From assembly GCA_947496355.1 (NCBI GenBank), contig CANMCO010000004.1, positions 352,027 to 416,026 on the forward strand: 64,000 nt of DNA, read 5' to 3'. Origin of the DNA: an uncultured Aquimarina sp. GTDB taxonomy: Bacteria > Bacteroidota > Bacteroidia > Flavobacteriales > Flavobacteriaceae. Under the pieces are notes generated by a model. The model saw nothing but the letters and a program-made list of their open reading frames with translations, had not been told where the DNA came from and ran no database searches. Both the position numbers and the translations under genes were made by a program. Of this stretch, positions 8,536 to 18,168 are shown one piece after another. The first letter of the stretch is position 1. Each line of letters starts with the position of its first letter.

Positions 8536-9366
8536 TTGAAGAAAAATTCATATCATAGAACCTGGAAAGATCGGTTACACGATGTAATCTATGAAGCAGA
8601 TACTCCTACGGGAAAAATATTTGATCTAATTCTTCTTGTTCTAATAGTACTGAGCATCATTTTTGTAATGATTGAAAGTGTAAAAGGATTACCCGATCAT
8701 ATCTATACATTATTATATTATGCAGAATGGGTTATCACTATTTTCTTCACTTTCGAATATATTGCACGTATTATTTCTATTAAAAGACCTTCAACATATA
8801 TATTTAGTTTTTATGGGATGATTGATCTTTTATCTACTCTTCCACTCTATCTTTCATTTTTTATCACAGGAACTAGTGCTTTACTTGCAGTAAGAGCTCT
8901 TAGGCTTCTTCGTGTTTTTAGAATATTAAAAATCTCACGTTATATCGGTGAATCCAACAAGCTCGTTAAAGCAATAAAAGATAGTAGAGCAAAAATATTG
9001 GTGTTTCTATTTGCAGTTCTGGTTTTATGTATAATCATGGGGACAGTAATGTATCTTATTGAAGGTGAAAGAAGTGGTTTTAAAAGCATACCAATAAGCG
9101 TATATTGGTGTATTGTAACCTTAACTACAGTTGGTTATGGAGACATCGCACCTGTGACACCTTTAGGACAATTTCTTGCAGCAATTATTATGATAATGGG
9201 TTATGGTATTATTGCCGTACCTACAGGTATTGTAAGTGCAGAATACACACAACAGACAAGAAAAATTCATTTAAACACTCAAGTCTGTAGTAATTGCAAT
9301 GAGGACAAACATAGTGATAGTGCAAAATTCTGTCATAAATGTGGAGAGGACTTACACAATGAATAA
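8536..9366 (+). CDS. Voltage-gated K+ channel (ion transporter) with C-terminal zinc ribbon
   Basis: A 276-residue six-helix channel subunit. S1 to S3 cover about residues 25-125. S4 is arginine-rich (VRALRLLRVFRILKISR). The pore loop carries the potassium selectivity filter TVGYGD near residue 200, and S6 follows. The C-terminus adds CSNC-x11-CHKC, a four-cysteine zinc-ribbon-like module, which is unusual on a channel. The start is TTG, because an in-frame TAA lies two codons upstream and the next Met is already inside S1. The end overlaps miaA by 8 bases. Confidence 0.87.
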   Translation: MKKNSYHRTWKDRLHDVIYEADTPTGKIFDLILLVLIVLSIIFVMIESVKGLPDHIYTLLYYAEWVITIFFTFEYIARIISIKRPSTYIFSFYGMIDLLSTLPLYLSFFITGTSALLAVRALRLLRVFRILKISRYIGESNKLVKAIKDSRAKILVFLFAVLVLCIIMGTVMYLIEGERSGFKSIPISVYWCIVTLTTVGYGDIAPVTPLGQFLAAIIMIMGYGIIAVPTGIVSAEYTQQTRKIHLNTQVCSNCNEDKHSDSAKFCHKCGEDLHNE

Positions 9367-10264
9367 AAACCTTATTGTAATAATAGGACCAACCGCAATT
9401 GGCAAAACAAGCTTAAGTGTAGCACTGGCGAAACATTTTAATTGTGAGATAGTTTCTGCAGATAGCAGACAGTTTTATAAAGAAATGAGTATTGGTACCG
9501 CAGTTCCAAGTTCTGAAGAGTTAAAACAAGCCCCCCATCATTTTATACAACATAAAAGTATTCATGAATCATATAATGTTGGTGATTTTGAACGAGATGC
9601 TTTACTAAAAATTGACAAGCTTTTTATAAACAACAACTACGCTATTCTTGTTGGTGGTTCTGGCCTATATATAGATGCTATAACTAAAGGCTTAGACAGT
9701 TTCCCTGAGGTAAATACAGAAATTAGAGAAAAACTCAACAAAGAGTATAAAGACAATGGAATTGAGACACTACAAAGTCAATTGAAAGTTTTAGACCCTG
9801 TTTACTATGAAAAGGTCGATTTACTAAACACACATCGAGTAATGCGGGCTTTAGAAGTTTGTATTAGTAGCGGTAAACCATATTCTTCTTTTCTCTCTAC
9901 AACAAAAAAGAATAGACCATTTAATTGTATAAAGGTTGGAATAACGGCAGACAGGCAGATTATTTATGATAGAATAAACCAAAGGGTTGATATTATGATT
10001 GATGAAGGGCTTATCAATGAAGCCAAAGGTCTTTATGAATTCAAATCATTTAACGCACTAAACACAGTAGGATACAAAGAAATATTTAATCACATTGATG
10101 GTGAATGGGACCTAGATTTTGCTATTTCTGAAATCAAAAAAAACACAAGGCGTTTTGCAAAAAGGCAACTCACCTGGTTTAAAAAAGATATAGAGATTGA
10201 ATGGTTTGATTATATGTCCAATCCTGAATCTGTTATAAAATATATACAAAAAAAATCACTGTGA
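9359..10264 (+). CDS. miaA: tRNA dimethylallyltransferase MiaA
   Basis: This 301-residue enzyme transfers a dimethylallyl group to A37 of tRNAs that read UNN codons, the first step of i6A/ms2i6A formation. The P-loop GPTAIGKTSLS sits at the N-terminus, followed by SADSRQFYKEMSIGTA and GGSGLYIDAI, all diagnostic of MiaA. I placed the start at the ATG at 9359, 20 codons after an upstream alternative, because MNKNLIVIIGPT matches the family. GGAGAGGA 10 bases upstream is one of the few Shine-Dalgarno-like sequences here. The gene overlaps the channel gene by 8 bases. Confidence 0.95.
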   Translation: MNKNLIVIIGPTAIGKTSLSVALAKHFNCEIVSADSRQFYKEMSIGTAVPSSEELKQAPHHFIQHKSIHESYNVGDFERDALLKIDKLFINNNYAILVGGSGLYIDAITKGLDSFPEVNTEIREKLNKEYKDNGIETLQSQLKVLDPVYYEKVDLLNTHRVMRALEVCISSGKPYSSFLSTTKKNRPFNCIKVGITADRQIIYDRINQRVDIMIDEGLINEAKGLYEFKSFNALNTVGYKEIFNHIDGEWDLDFAISEIKKNTRRFAKRQLTWFKKDIEIEWFDYMSNPESVIKYIQKKSL

Positions 10265-10287
10265 TATAGTAATTTCACAGTGATTTT
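10254..10287. terminator. Bidirectional terminator between miaA and rprY-like gene
   Basis: Perfect 11-base arms AATCACTGTGA (10254-10264) and TCACAGTGATT (10275-10285) are flanked by A-runs on the left and T-runs on the right. The hairpin can end both the plus-strand miaA unit and the minus-strand two-component operon. The miaA stop codon lies in the left arm. Confidence 0.8.
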
Positions 10288-10313
10288 CAATTAGTTTAGT
10301 TACCGTTATATTC

Positions 10314-11027
10314 TTATGACTCTTCGTTTCGTACGACTAATCTAAATCCTTCGCCATGGATGTTAAGTATTTCCACATTTTCATCCTTTTTTAAATACTT
10401 TCTTAGTTTAGCAATATAAACATCCATACTACGAGATGTAAAATAATTATCGTCTCTCCATATTTTTGTTAACGCTAGTTCTCTAGGCATTAAATCATTA
10501 AGATGTAATGCAAGTAAACGAAGTAATTCATTTTCTTTTGGAGAAAGTTTTATAGGATCCTCTTCTTTATATGTTAAGAAGCGAAGCTTAGAGTTAAGAT
10601 GAAAACCACCTACTTTGAACTCAAATTGCTTACTATCAGCAACAGACTCTGTACTTTTACGTTGCATAATAGCTTGTATTTTCATCAATAATACTTCACT
10701 ATCAAAAGGTTTATTTAGATAATCATCTGCACCCACCTTGTATCCCTTAAGTACATCTTCTTTCATGGCTTTGGCCGTTAAAAAGATGATTGGCACCTCT
10801 TCATTTTTATCCCTTATTTCTTTTGCAAGAGTAAATCCGTCTTTGTAAGGCATCATTACATCTAGGATACACATATCATAATCATCCTTTTTAAATTTTT
10901 CGAAGCCTTCCATACCATTTTTAGCATGCACAACATCATAATCATTCATTACTAGATAATCCTTTAACACTGTTCCGAAGTTTGGATCATCCTCTACAAG
11001 CAAAATCTTTTTGTTTTCTGTTTCCAT
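10314..11027 (-). CDS. rprY: OmpR-family response regulator (RprY-like)
   Basis: A 237-residue two-component response regulator. The receiver domain (about 1-125) has the acidic pocket VEDD near residue 12, phospho-acceptor D56 in CILDVMMP, and the conserved lysine in FLTAKA. The C-terminal winged-helix DNA-binding domain ends in AKLRKYLKKDENVEILNIHG. It follows its histidine kinase partner with only 3 bases between the genes, so they form an operon. The pair resembles RprXY of Bacteroides in order and sequence style. The symbol is by resemblance and the regulon is not visible. Confidence 0.88.
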   Translation of the reverse strand: METENKKILLVEDDPNFGTVLKDYLVMNDYDVVHAKNGMEGFEKFKKDDYDMCILDVMMPYKDGFTLAKEIRDKNEEVPIIFLTAKAMKEDVLKGYKVGADDYLNKPFDSEVLLMKIQAIMQRKSTESVADSKQFEFKVGGFHLNSKLRFLTYKEEDPIKLSPKENELLRLLALHLNDLMPRELALTKIWRDDNYFTSRSMDVYIAKLRKYLKKDENVEILNIHGEGFRLVVRNEES

Positions 11028-11030
11028 ATT

Positions 11031-12596
11031 TTAAGATATTAACGGTAATTTAATTATAAATGTGGAGCCTTTTCCCCTTTCGCTCTCCACCCATATTTGA
11101 CCATGATGGTCATCAATTATTCTTTTTACGTATGTTAATCCCAATCCGTGACCTTTTACATTGTGCAAATCTCCTGTATGTTCCCTAAAGAATTTTTCAA
11201 AGATCTTTTTCTGTGCAACTTTACTCATTCCTATTCCTTGGTCTCTAATCTTAAGAATAATACTATTTTTTATATTTTCAGTATATATATCAATTTTTGG
11301 TTCTTGCTCTGAATATTTAGTGGCATTATCCAAAATATTTACTACAACATTAGTCAAATGACTATCATTAGCCAGTATTGTAGTTTTAAGAGCTCCTAAA
11401 TGTGTTTTTATATATCCTTCTCTATTTTCTACAATTAAAGAAACATGTGTGACAGCATCCTCAATAACATCATGAAGATCTTGCTTCTCTTTCTTTATAT
11501 TAAGCTCATTCTTTTCTAACTGAGATATTCTTAATACATTTTCAACCTGTGCATGCATTCTCTTATTTTCTTCTCGAATCATATCCATATATCGCTGCAC
11601 CTTTTGCGGATCTCCTTCTATTTTTGGATTTTTAATAGAATCTAACGCCAAGTTGATTGTTGCAATTGGTGTTTTTAACTCATGAGTCATATTATTAATA
11701 AAATCCGTTTTAATCTGTGATATCTGCCGTTGCTGCATAAGCTGCGACAATGCACTAGAATAAGCAATTACAATAATCAAAGTAAAAATTATTGATAATA
11801 TGGCCATTCCTTTAATAGTAGAAAGAACATATTGCTTTTTTCCAGTAAAATTAACATATAGCTGATACTCACTCACACCCTCATCATCTACAAAAAGAGG
11901 TATCGCATATGTTGTTGGATAATCCAAACTAAAATCGTCAGAACGTACTTTTGTTGCTAAAGCATTACTATATATTGCGTATTCATAATCTACCTTTATA
12001 TCACGCTCTTCGAGCTCTTTTTTAAGCAAATACTCTATCTCTTTCCTTTGAACTCTTCTATGTATGGGTATGAAACTTGCAATTTCTCCTATTACAATTT
12101 CATAATCCCTTCTTTGAAGATCTGTCAAACCTTGTATCCTCTCCAACTTAGATTCAGAACTTTCTTTGGCAAAATCATCCTGAACGTCTTGTGCTGAAAT
12201 ATCCACATTACGATTTAGAATATTTTTTAACTTTACCGTATCAATATTAAAGTTTATAAAAGACGAAAACAACTTATAATCTTCTTCCAAAATACCGTTT
12301 GCATAAGCAAATGATCTCGTAGTATTATCTATACTAATATCTAAAAGTTGTCGTATTGTTTTATTATCTGGTTCTTCTATGCTATCAAGAATTCCCTGTA
12401 AAGGAAAAAACATCTCTTCAAACTCTCTATACTGAATCCCATTGGAAACAGATATTAATATTTGTTTAGCATTAAAAGAAAACTGTTCTTTATTATTTTC
12501 AACCGTGTTGTTAATCCAATATCCCTGAACGAAAATAATCCCGATTAATGATAAACTCATCAGGATTATCAGTAATACGAATAACCTTTTATTCAT
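11031..12596 (-). CDS. rprX: Membrane sensor histidine kinase (RprX-like)
   Basis: This 521-residue kinase has an N-terminal membrane helix (residues 4-27), a periplasmic sensor region of about 230 residues, and a second helix around 262-282. A HisKA domain follows, with phospho-acceptor H304 in NNMTHELKTPIA, then an ATPase domain with N box (NILDNATKYS) and G boxes (DQGIGMS, GHGLGLTYV). No HAMP domain separates helix 2 from HisKA. It is the first gene of the operon with the response regulator. A perfect -7 box ends 4 bases before the ATG. Confidence 0.9.
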   Translation of the reverse strand: MNKRLFVLLIILMSLSLIGIIFVQGYWINNTVENNKEQFSFNAKQILISVSNGIQYREFEEMFFPLQGILDSIEEPDNKTIRQLLDISIDNTTRSFAYANGILEEDYKLFSSFINFNIDTVKLKNILNRNVDISAQDVQDDFAKESSESKLERIQGLTDLQRRDYEIVIGEIASFIPIHRRVQRKEIEYLLKKELEERDIKVDYEYAIYSNALATKVRSDDFSLDYPTTYAIPLFVDDEGVSEYQLYVNFTGKKQYVLSTIKGMAILSIIFTLIIVIAYSSALSQLMQQRQISQIKTDFINNMTHELKTPIATINLALDSIKNPKIEGDPQKVQRYMDMIREENKRMHAQVENVLRISQLEKNELNIKKEKQDLHDVIEDAVTHVSLIVENREGYIKTHLGALKTTILANDSHLTNVVVNILDNATKYSEQEPKIDIYTENIKNSIILKIRDQGIGMSKVAQKKIFEKFFREHTGDLHNVKGHGLGLTYVKRIIDDHHGQIWVESERGKGSTFIIKLPLIS

Positions 12597-12600
12597 AGAT

Positions 12601-12608
12601 CAAAAGTA
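12601..12608 (-). promoter_or_regulatory. -7 box directly before rprX-like gene
   Basis: On the minus strand this reads TACTTTTG, then ATCT, then the ATG. It is a perfect TAnnTTTG box 4 bases from the start codon, so the mRNA is predicted to be leaderless. No -33 TTG was found at the usual distance. Confidence 0.5.
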
Positions 12609-12680
12609 AGACTTTAACATTTAGCTACTTTACGGTTTAACCAAATGTTAACAAAATGAAAGATTCGTACTACAACGGCC

Positions 12681-13259
12681 TTAGGAAGATATTTCTTTGT
12701 GAATTCTATACACTTGACTTTCAGTTTCTTCTAAATCTGTATTGTATATAACAAAATCGGCCAATGGTATTTTTTGAGAATCCTCCCATTGATTATTCAT
12801 TCTAGACAAAACCTGTTTCTCTGTAATTTGATCTCTTTCTAAAACTCTCTTAATTCTAGTTTCCAAAGGTGCTGAAACCAAAATTGTATAATCGCACTGC
12901 TTATACCCATCATTCTCAAATAAAATAGCAGCTTCCTTTATCACATAGTTACCAATTTGCTTGTCTTTCCATATTTTGAAATGACTAGCTACAGCCGGAT
13001 GAACTATCTCATTCAATTTATCGAGTTTTGACCTGTTATTAAAAACCATATTTGCTATATATGGCCTATTTAGTTCTCCTTCACGGTACGAATCAACACC
13101 CAATAAATCAATAATTTGTTCTCGCACAGTTTTGTCATTACTCATAAGTTTTTTAGCCTCATCATCTGCAATGTAAACTGCAACTCCTAGTTGATGAAAC
13201 ATTTTTGCAACTGTAGATTTCCCACTACCTATCCCGCCCGTAAGACCTACCACTTTCAT
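12681..13259 (-). CDS. coaE: Dephospho-CoA kinase
   Basis: This 192-residue enzyme carries out the last step of coenzyme A synthesis, phosphorylating the 3'-hydroxyl of dephospho-CoA. The P-loop GLTGGIGSGKSTVA is at residues 5-18. The family segments VYIADDEAKKLM and EIVHPAVASHF follow. Length is normal. It lies downstream of the YbbR-like and glycosyltransferase genes on the same strand, an arrangement I recall as common in Flavobacteriia. CoaBC for an earlier step of the pathway is encoded at 19049. Confidence 0.94.
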   Translation of the reverse strand: MKVVGLTGGIGSGKSTVAKMFHQLGVAVYIADDEAKKLMSNDKTVREQIIDLLGVDSYREGELNRPYIANMVFNNRSKLDKLNEIVHPAVASHFKIWKDKQIGNYVIKEAAILFENDGYKQCDYTILVSAPLETRIKRVLERDQITEKQVLSRMNNQWEDSQKIPLADFVIYNTDLEETESQVYRIHKEISS

Positions 13260-13347
13260 TCGTTTACATGTATTAGTTTCTTATTAAAAAATTTGTGTGA
13301 TGTATATAAGAAATTGTTCTAATTAGAATTCAAACATTTAATCAAGT

Positions 13348-14316
13348 CTATTTCAAGTTCTTTTTTAAAACAACAAATTGAATTTGTTTTTCTTGTAGAC
13401 GAACATCATGAATAGAACTAGGTTTATCTGCTAATTCCAGGGTTAAAAAGGAACTCTCTTCTGAAGCTTTAGCGTAATCGGCAACTACCATAAAATCACG
13501 AGAGCTTATTTCATTATACTTATCTAATCCTACTCTATACACCACCGTAATGTCTTTTGGAAAAATCTTAATCTCTATTCCTTCAGGGACATTGTTCAAG
13601 GTTATAGGCACTCTCTGGTTTCCTTCAGTAAACTTGCTAACCAAAATCTTTGCTTCAACCTTATCTGGAGTTACCATAACGTTAGGAGGTAATTCTATTG
13701 TATTTATGTTAAGCTCAGATAAATGATCAACATTTACCCCTTCAAGACTTAAAAAATCTGTGCTTATTGATTGAATTGTATCAATAATCTTTGATGGACC
13801 ACTTATTGTTATAGAATCTGGGGCAATTACCAGTCCTTTATCGCTACCATACCCTGCTGCATACTGAATATCTTGTTCAAGATTAACCGGAATTTTTTTC
13901 TCTAAATTAATATCAAGCTGCAATCTTAATGTGTCCTTTTGTACAGATAGTACTCGTCCTTTAAAATCTAATTTATTCTTCAATATTTTAGATTCTTTGT
14001 CAATATAAAAGTAGTAGTCATCTTGATTATTTGCCACGGCATCCTCTACGTTAAGCTCAAGCGTTGGCTTCTTCCAATTATGGCCCATCAACCTAAAACC
14101 ATTGCCATTAAGTGTCATCCTCAATATCTGGTCACTTTGGTCATTAAATATTTTGCCTTCCGGAAGGTTTGTATATCTAACACCAACTTCTACTTCTTGC
14201 GTATAATTCTTTGAAAACTGTATTAACAACCATAAAACAGAAGTGAATATTAAAAAAAACAAAAAGGTTTTTACACTATTTTTTTTGAATGAAAAATTCT
14301 TTTTTCTACTTGACAT
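13348..14316 (-). CDS. YbbR-like domain protein, membrane anchored
   Basis: A 322-residue protein with a short basic cytoplasmic tail, one membrane helix (about residues 15-33, TFLFFLIFTSVLWLLIQF) and a long extracytoplasmic part. That part is built of repeated beta modules typical of YbbR domains, for example VTPDKVEAKILVSKF. In Firmicutes the YbbR protein CdaR regulates the diadenylate cyclase CdaA. No cyclase gene is next to this one, so that role is not supported here. It ends 88 bases before coaE and starts 9 bases after the glycosyltransferase. Confidence 0.78.
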   Translation of the reverse strand: MSSRKKNFSFKKNSVKTFLFFLIFTSVLWLLIQFSKNYTQEVEVGVRYTNLPEGKIFNDQSDQILRMTLNGNGFRLMGHNWKKPTLELNVEDAVANNQDDYYFYIDKESKILKNKLDFKGRVLSVQKDTLRLQLDINLEKKIPVNLEQDIQYAAGYGSDKGLVIAPDSITISGPSKIIDTIQSISTDFLSLEGVNVDHLSELNINTIELPPNVMVTPDKVEAKILVSKFTEGNQRVPITLNNVPEGIEIKIFPKDITVVYRVGLDKYNEISSRDFMVVADYAKASEESSFLTLELADKPSSIHDVRLQEKQIQFVVLKKNLK

Positions 14317-14325
14317 AAATGATAT

Positions 14326-15330
14326 TTACTTTGAAAAAAACAATTTCGCAAATTGCTCTTCGGGGACTCTTTTCAATAGATGAATATAATAATAAGATTT
14401 TAGGAATCCTTTTCCATATCCATAAAATTGTATCAAAACTGCTAAAATCGACTGTAAACCAATAGAAACATTTTCAAACCTAATTGTTGCACCAAGAAAT
14501 ATCAGAATAAAGTATAGCCCCAACATTGCCAAAAAATGCCACCATCCTAAGAACGCAAATATGATCGCAAATATGATATAACCAATAAAAGCAAGGGGAA
14601 ACCAATAGGTTATCTTTGCCGTTTCTGGATGCCATTTATTTAAGATTGGTCGTACGAGTCCAAACTTATTCACCTGTATATAGAATTTTTTCCAAGAGAT
14701 TCTTCTTTTATGAAAAACCAAAGCATCTGAAATTAATGCTGTATCATATCCTAATTTCCATAATCTTATGGTAAGATCCGGGTCTTCTCCTGGATGTATA
14801 TCACCAAAACCTCCTGAAGCTTGAAAAGCTTCTTTAGATAACCCCATATTAAAACTGCGAGGTTGAAATCTATTCATTGTACCTTTACGACCTCTAATGC
14901 CTCCTGTTGTAAGATAAGAGGTCATACTATAACTTATCGCTTTTTGAAGATTCGAAAAGCTTTTATGTGCATCATCAGGACCGCCATAACAATGCACAAA
15001 TTTTTTGTTTAAAAACTCATCTGCCCTAGACAAATAATCATTGGGTAAAATCACATCGCTATCCAAAATAATAAAATAGTTACCTTTTGCTTTGCGCATT
15101 CCATAATTGCGCGAATCTCCCGGGCCAGTGTTTGGTTTTTGATAATAGCTTATTGACAGCTTATCTTTAAAAGATTCAACAACATGCTCTGAAGTCTCTG
15201 AAGATCCATCTTCAATGATTACAATTTCGTATTCCCCAGTATACTTCATCGCTTGCATACTTTGCAGTAACTCATCAATCTCCTGCGGCCTGTTATATAC
15301 TGGTACAATAAAAGAAAAGTGTATCTTCAT
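14326..15330 (-). CDS. Family 2 glycosyltransferase, membrane associated
   Basis: The 334-residue product has a GT-A fold at its N-terminus: FIVPVYNRPQEI, then VIIEDGSSE, then the metal-binding DSD in IILDSDVILP near residue 93. ED appears again in HPGEDPDL. Two or three hydrophobic helices follow around residues 245-290 (FIGYIIFAIIFAFLGWW). It probably moves a sugar from a nucleotide donor to a lipid or cell-surface acceptor at the inner membrane, but the acceptor is unknown. It is first in the run glycosyltransferase-ybbR-coaE, and a -7 box ends 4 bases before its ATG. Confidence 0.85.
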   Translation of the reverse strand: MKIHFSFIVPVYNRPQEIDELLQSMQAMKYTGEYEIVIIEDGSSETSEHVVESFKDKLSISYYQKPNTGPGDSRNYGMRKAKGNYFIILDSDVILPNDYLSRADEFLNKKFVHCYGGPDDAHKSFSNLQKAISYSMTSYLTTGGIRGRKGTMNRFQPRSFNMGLSKEAFQASGGFGDIHPGEDPDLTIRLWKLGYDTALISDALVFHKRRISWKKFYIQVNKFGLVRPILNKWHPETAKITYWFPLAFIGYIIFAIIFAFLGWWHFLAMLGLYFILIFLGATIRFENVSIGLQSILAVLIQFYGYGKGFLKSYYYIHLLKRVPEEQFAKLFFSK

Positions 15331-15334
15331 ATTA

Positions 15335-15342
15335 CAAAATTA
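15335..15342 (-). promoter_or_regulatory. -7 box directly before the glycosyltransferase gene
   Basis: The minus strand reads TAATTTTG, then TAAT, then the ATG at 15330. The box fits TAnnTTTG exactly and predicts a leaderless mRNA. No -33 element was seen. Confidence 0.45.
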
Positions 15343-15378
15343 AATTATAGCGCTTACCTCATAAACGATATAACCAAA

Positions 15379-15408
15379 AAATCCCATTACCGATTAAGAA
15401 TGGGATTT
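15379..15408 (-). terminator. Terminator of fabI
   Basis: Inverted repeat AAATCCCATT (15379-15388) and AATGGGATTT (15399-15408). On the minus strand the hairpin is followed by a run of T, as expected for rho-independent termination 33 bases after the fabI stop. Confidence 0.75.
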
Positions 15409-15440
15409 ATTTGATATTACATTAGTTATCCTAGGGGTTT

Positions 15441-16259
15441 TTATTCCTCATCCATAAACTTATCCATAACCAATTGACTTACTCCCATATTAGAGAAACC
15501 ACCATCATGATATAAGTTTTGTAATGTTACTTTTTTAGTCAAATCAGAAAACATTGTTACTGTATAATCTGCACATTCACCTGCGGTAGCATTACCAAGA
15601 GGAGACATTTTATCTGCATATTCTATAAACCCATCAAAACCTTTTACTCCTTTTCCTGCTGTTGTAGGTGTTGGCGATTGCGAAATTGTATTTACTCGTA
15701 CTTTTTTATCTCTTCCAAAGAAATATCCAAAACTACGTCCTATTGATTCTAAATATGCTTTATTATCAGCCATATCATTATAATCGGGAAAAACTCGTTG
15801 TGCTGCCATATATGTTAAAGCCACAATACTCCCCCACTCATTCATTGCATCTTTTTTATATAAAGTCTGCATTGTTTTATGGAAAGAAAGTGCAGACACA
15901 TCCCAGCCTTTTTCACTAAATCCGTAATTAAGATCTGTATAGTGACGTCCTTTTCTAACATTTACTGACATCCCAATAGAATGTAAAACAAAATCTATTT
16001 TACCTCCTAAAATCTCCATTGATTTTTCTACAAGGTTTTCCAGATCCTCTAGTGAGGTTGCATCTGCCGGTATTACCTGAGAATTGGTTTTCTCTGCCAA
16101 GGTATTAATAGCCCCCATACGCATTGCTACAGGCGCATTAGTAAGAACAAAACTACCACCTTCTTCAAAGACACGTTCTGCCGTTTTCCAAGCAATTGAA
16201 CTTTCATCAAGTGCTCCAAAAATAATCCCTCTTTTACCTTTTAATAAATTGTGTGACAT
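15441..16259 (-). CDS. fabI: Enoyl-[acyl-carrier-protein] reductase (NADH)
   Basis: This 272-residue enzyme reduces enoyl-ACP in the last step of each fatty acid elongation cycle and is the target of triclosan-type inhibitors. It is an atypical short-chain dehydrogenase. The N-terminal nucleotide loop reads GIIFGALDESSIAW, and the catalytic pair is Y160 and K167 in YNDMADNK (Y-x6-K), with the FabI-specific second tyrosine at Y150. HSIGMS is also characteristic. The gene has its own terminator and is probably monocistronic. Confidence 0.94.
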   Translation of the reverse strand: MSHNLLKGKRGIIFGALDESSIAWKTAERVFEEGGSFVLTNAPVAMRMGAINTLAEKTNSQVIPADATSLEDLENLVEKSMEILGGKIDFVLHSIGMSVNVRKGRHYTDLNYGFSEKGWDVSALSFHKTMQTLYKKDAMNEWGSIVALTYMAAQRVFPDYNDMADNKAYLESIGRSFGYFFGRDKKVRVNTISQSPTPTTAGKGVKGFDGFIEYADKMSPLGNATAGECADYTVTMFSDLTKKVTLQNLYHDGGFSNMGVSQLVMDKFMDEE

Positions 16260-16343
16260 TTAGTTGTAAATTAAAGTATAGTTATACAATCGGTAAAGAT
16301 AACAAAACGACCCTAACCGTAGTTAAACAAAATGAATTTTAGT

Positions 16344-17999
16344 TTAATTATATAGTAATGATTTTGCATGTGTTAATGCAGAATCTGAAATATCTTTTCC
16401 TCCAATCATTTCGGCAATTTCATGAATTCGTTCTTCTTCACTCAACAACTTAAGCTGTGTAACTGTAGTATTATCAATATCTTCTTTATACACTTTATAA
16501 TGACTTTGCCCGTTTGCGGCTATCTGTGGTAAATGTGTGATACTAAAAACTTGTAAATTCTTACTCATATCCATCATTAAATCAGCCATTTTATGAGCTA
16601 CCTCACCAGAAACTCCAGTATCTATTTCATCAAAGATGATCGTTGGCAGTTGAGCGTATCTAGAAAGAATAGCCTTGATAGCTATCATAATTCTTGACAA
16701 CTCCCCTCCTGAAGCTACTTTCTTAAGCTGCCCATAAGACCCTCCCTTATTGGCAGAAAACAAAAATTCAAGAACTTCTTTTCCATTGGTTAAATAGTTA
16801 TCCTGCAATTCTAGAGATGCTTTAAAACTTGCATTTGGCATTCCCAAAGACTTAAGAATACTCTCTAATTCTTCAGTTAATTGAGGCAATGCTTTCTTTC
16901 TTTTACTATGAATTTTTTCTGCAACCTCATCTAGTTGAGATTGAATCGTAGACATCTCTTCTTTCAGTTTTTCTATATCTTCTGAAAGAGACTCTGTTTT
17001 AGAAACTTTTTCCTGCAACTCCTGTGTTATCAAAATAAGTTCATCAACTGTAGAGACACTATGTTTGACTTGCAAATTATGTAATAACTGCAATCGCTGC
17101 CCCGTTTCTTCTAATTGTTGCGGGTCTGCTTCTAATCTTTCTAATTCATTTAACAGAGATAGCTGTATATCATCTAATTCGATATAAACACTCTGAATTC
17201 TTTCTGAAAGTTCTTTTAACGAGCCAGAATACGATTCTATTTTAGAGAGATTGGTTTTGATTGTATTTAACTGATCTGAGACCCCTATTTCTTCTGAAGT
17301 AACTAACGAAATCGATCCCGATAATCGTTCCTGAATTTCTTCTATATTATTAAGCTGTTCGTAACGTTCTTCTAACTCCTGTAATTCCCCAGCTTTAAGT
17401 TTGGCGTCTTCTAGCTCTTTTAAGAGAAATGAATTATAATCATACTCTTTAGTAAACGTATCTTGACTTGAAACAAGAGTATTTAGTTCTTTTTCTTTCT
17501 TTTTAAGTAGCCCTAACCCCCTTTTATAAGATTCTATTTCGCGATCTGCTTCTGCCAATGCATCTAACACCTCGAATTGAAAATCGTTGGTTGTTACCTC
17601 TAATGTTTGATGTTGGCTATGAATATCTATCAATCGCGAACCAAGTCGAACCAGAGATTGTAATGTAACCGGAGTATCATTAATAAAAGCTCTAGATTTT
17701 CCTGAAGGAAGAATCTCTCTTCTAATAATGGTTTCATGCTCATAATCTAATTCCTCCTCGTCAAAAAAGGAATCTAGATTATATTGTTTTATACTAAAAA
17801 CCCCCTCAATCACACATTTTTGAGTACTATCTTTAACGCTACTAAGATCAGCTCTCTTACCAAGAAGTAATCCTAACGCACCTAATAACAAAGATTTACC
17901 AGCCCCTGTTTCTCCCGTAATAGTAATTAAACCAGAATCAAAAGAGACTTGTAGCTGTTCGATTAAAGCAAAGTTTTTTATAGAAAGACCTCTAAGCAA
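16344..17999 (-). CDS. recN: DNA repair protein RecN
   Basis: This 551-residue SMC-like ATPase acts in repair of double-strand breaks. The Walker A motif ITGETGAGKSLLLGAL lies at residues 28-43. A coiled-coil arm covers about 150-370. The ABC signature appears as VASGGELSRIMIAIK, and Walker B as PTIIFDEIDTGVSGE. All key motifs are intact and the length is usual. The gap of 169 bases between its start and the end of the DUF4835 gene shows only a near-match -7 sequence (three instead of two spacer bases) around 18027. Confidence 0.95.
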   Translation of the reverse strand: MLRGLSIKNFALIEQLQVSFDSGLITITGETGAGKSLLLGALGLLLGKRADLSSVKDSTQKCVIEGVFSIKQYNLDSFFDEEELDYEHETIIRREILPSGKSRAFINDTPVTLQSLVRLGSRLIDIHSQHQTLEVTTNDFQFEVLDALAEADREIESYKRGLGLLKKKEKELNTLVSSQDTFTKEYDYNSFLLKELEDAKLKAGELQELEERYEQLNNIEEIQERLSGSISLVTSEEIGVSDQLNTIKTNLSKIESYSGSLKELSERIQSVYIELDDIQLSLLNELERLEADPQQLEETGQRLQLLHNLQVKHSVSTVDELILITQELQEKVSKTESLSEDIEKLKEEMSTIQSQLDEVAEKIHSKRKKALPQLTEELESILKSLGMPNASFKASLELQDNYLTNGKEVLEFLFSANKGGSYGQLKKVASGGELSRIMIAIKAILSRYAQLPTIIFDEIDTGVSGEVAHKMADLMMDMSKNLQVFSITHLPQIAANGQSHYKVYKEDIDNTTVTQLKLLSEEERIHEIAEMIGGKDISDSALTHAKSLLYN

Positions 18000-18168
18000 A
18001 GGATAGAAAGATTTTTATAGTTTTTCAAAAAGTAAATATACTACAGTTTTAAAGAAGATTTCATTTGTTCTTTTCTATTTTTTTAGATAGAATTTCAAAT
18101 TGTGTAGTAGTAATAGTTAAAGATGATTATAAAGCTCAAAAATGTCTATTTAAAAACAACTTCTTTTA

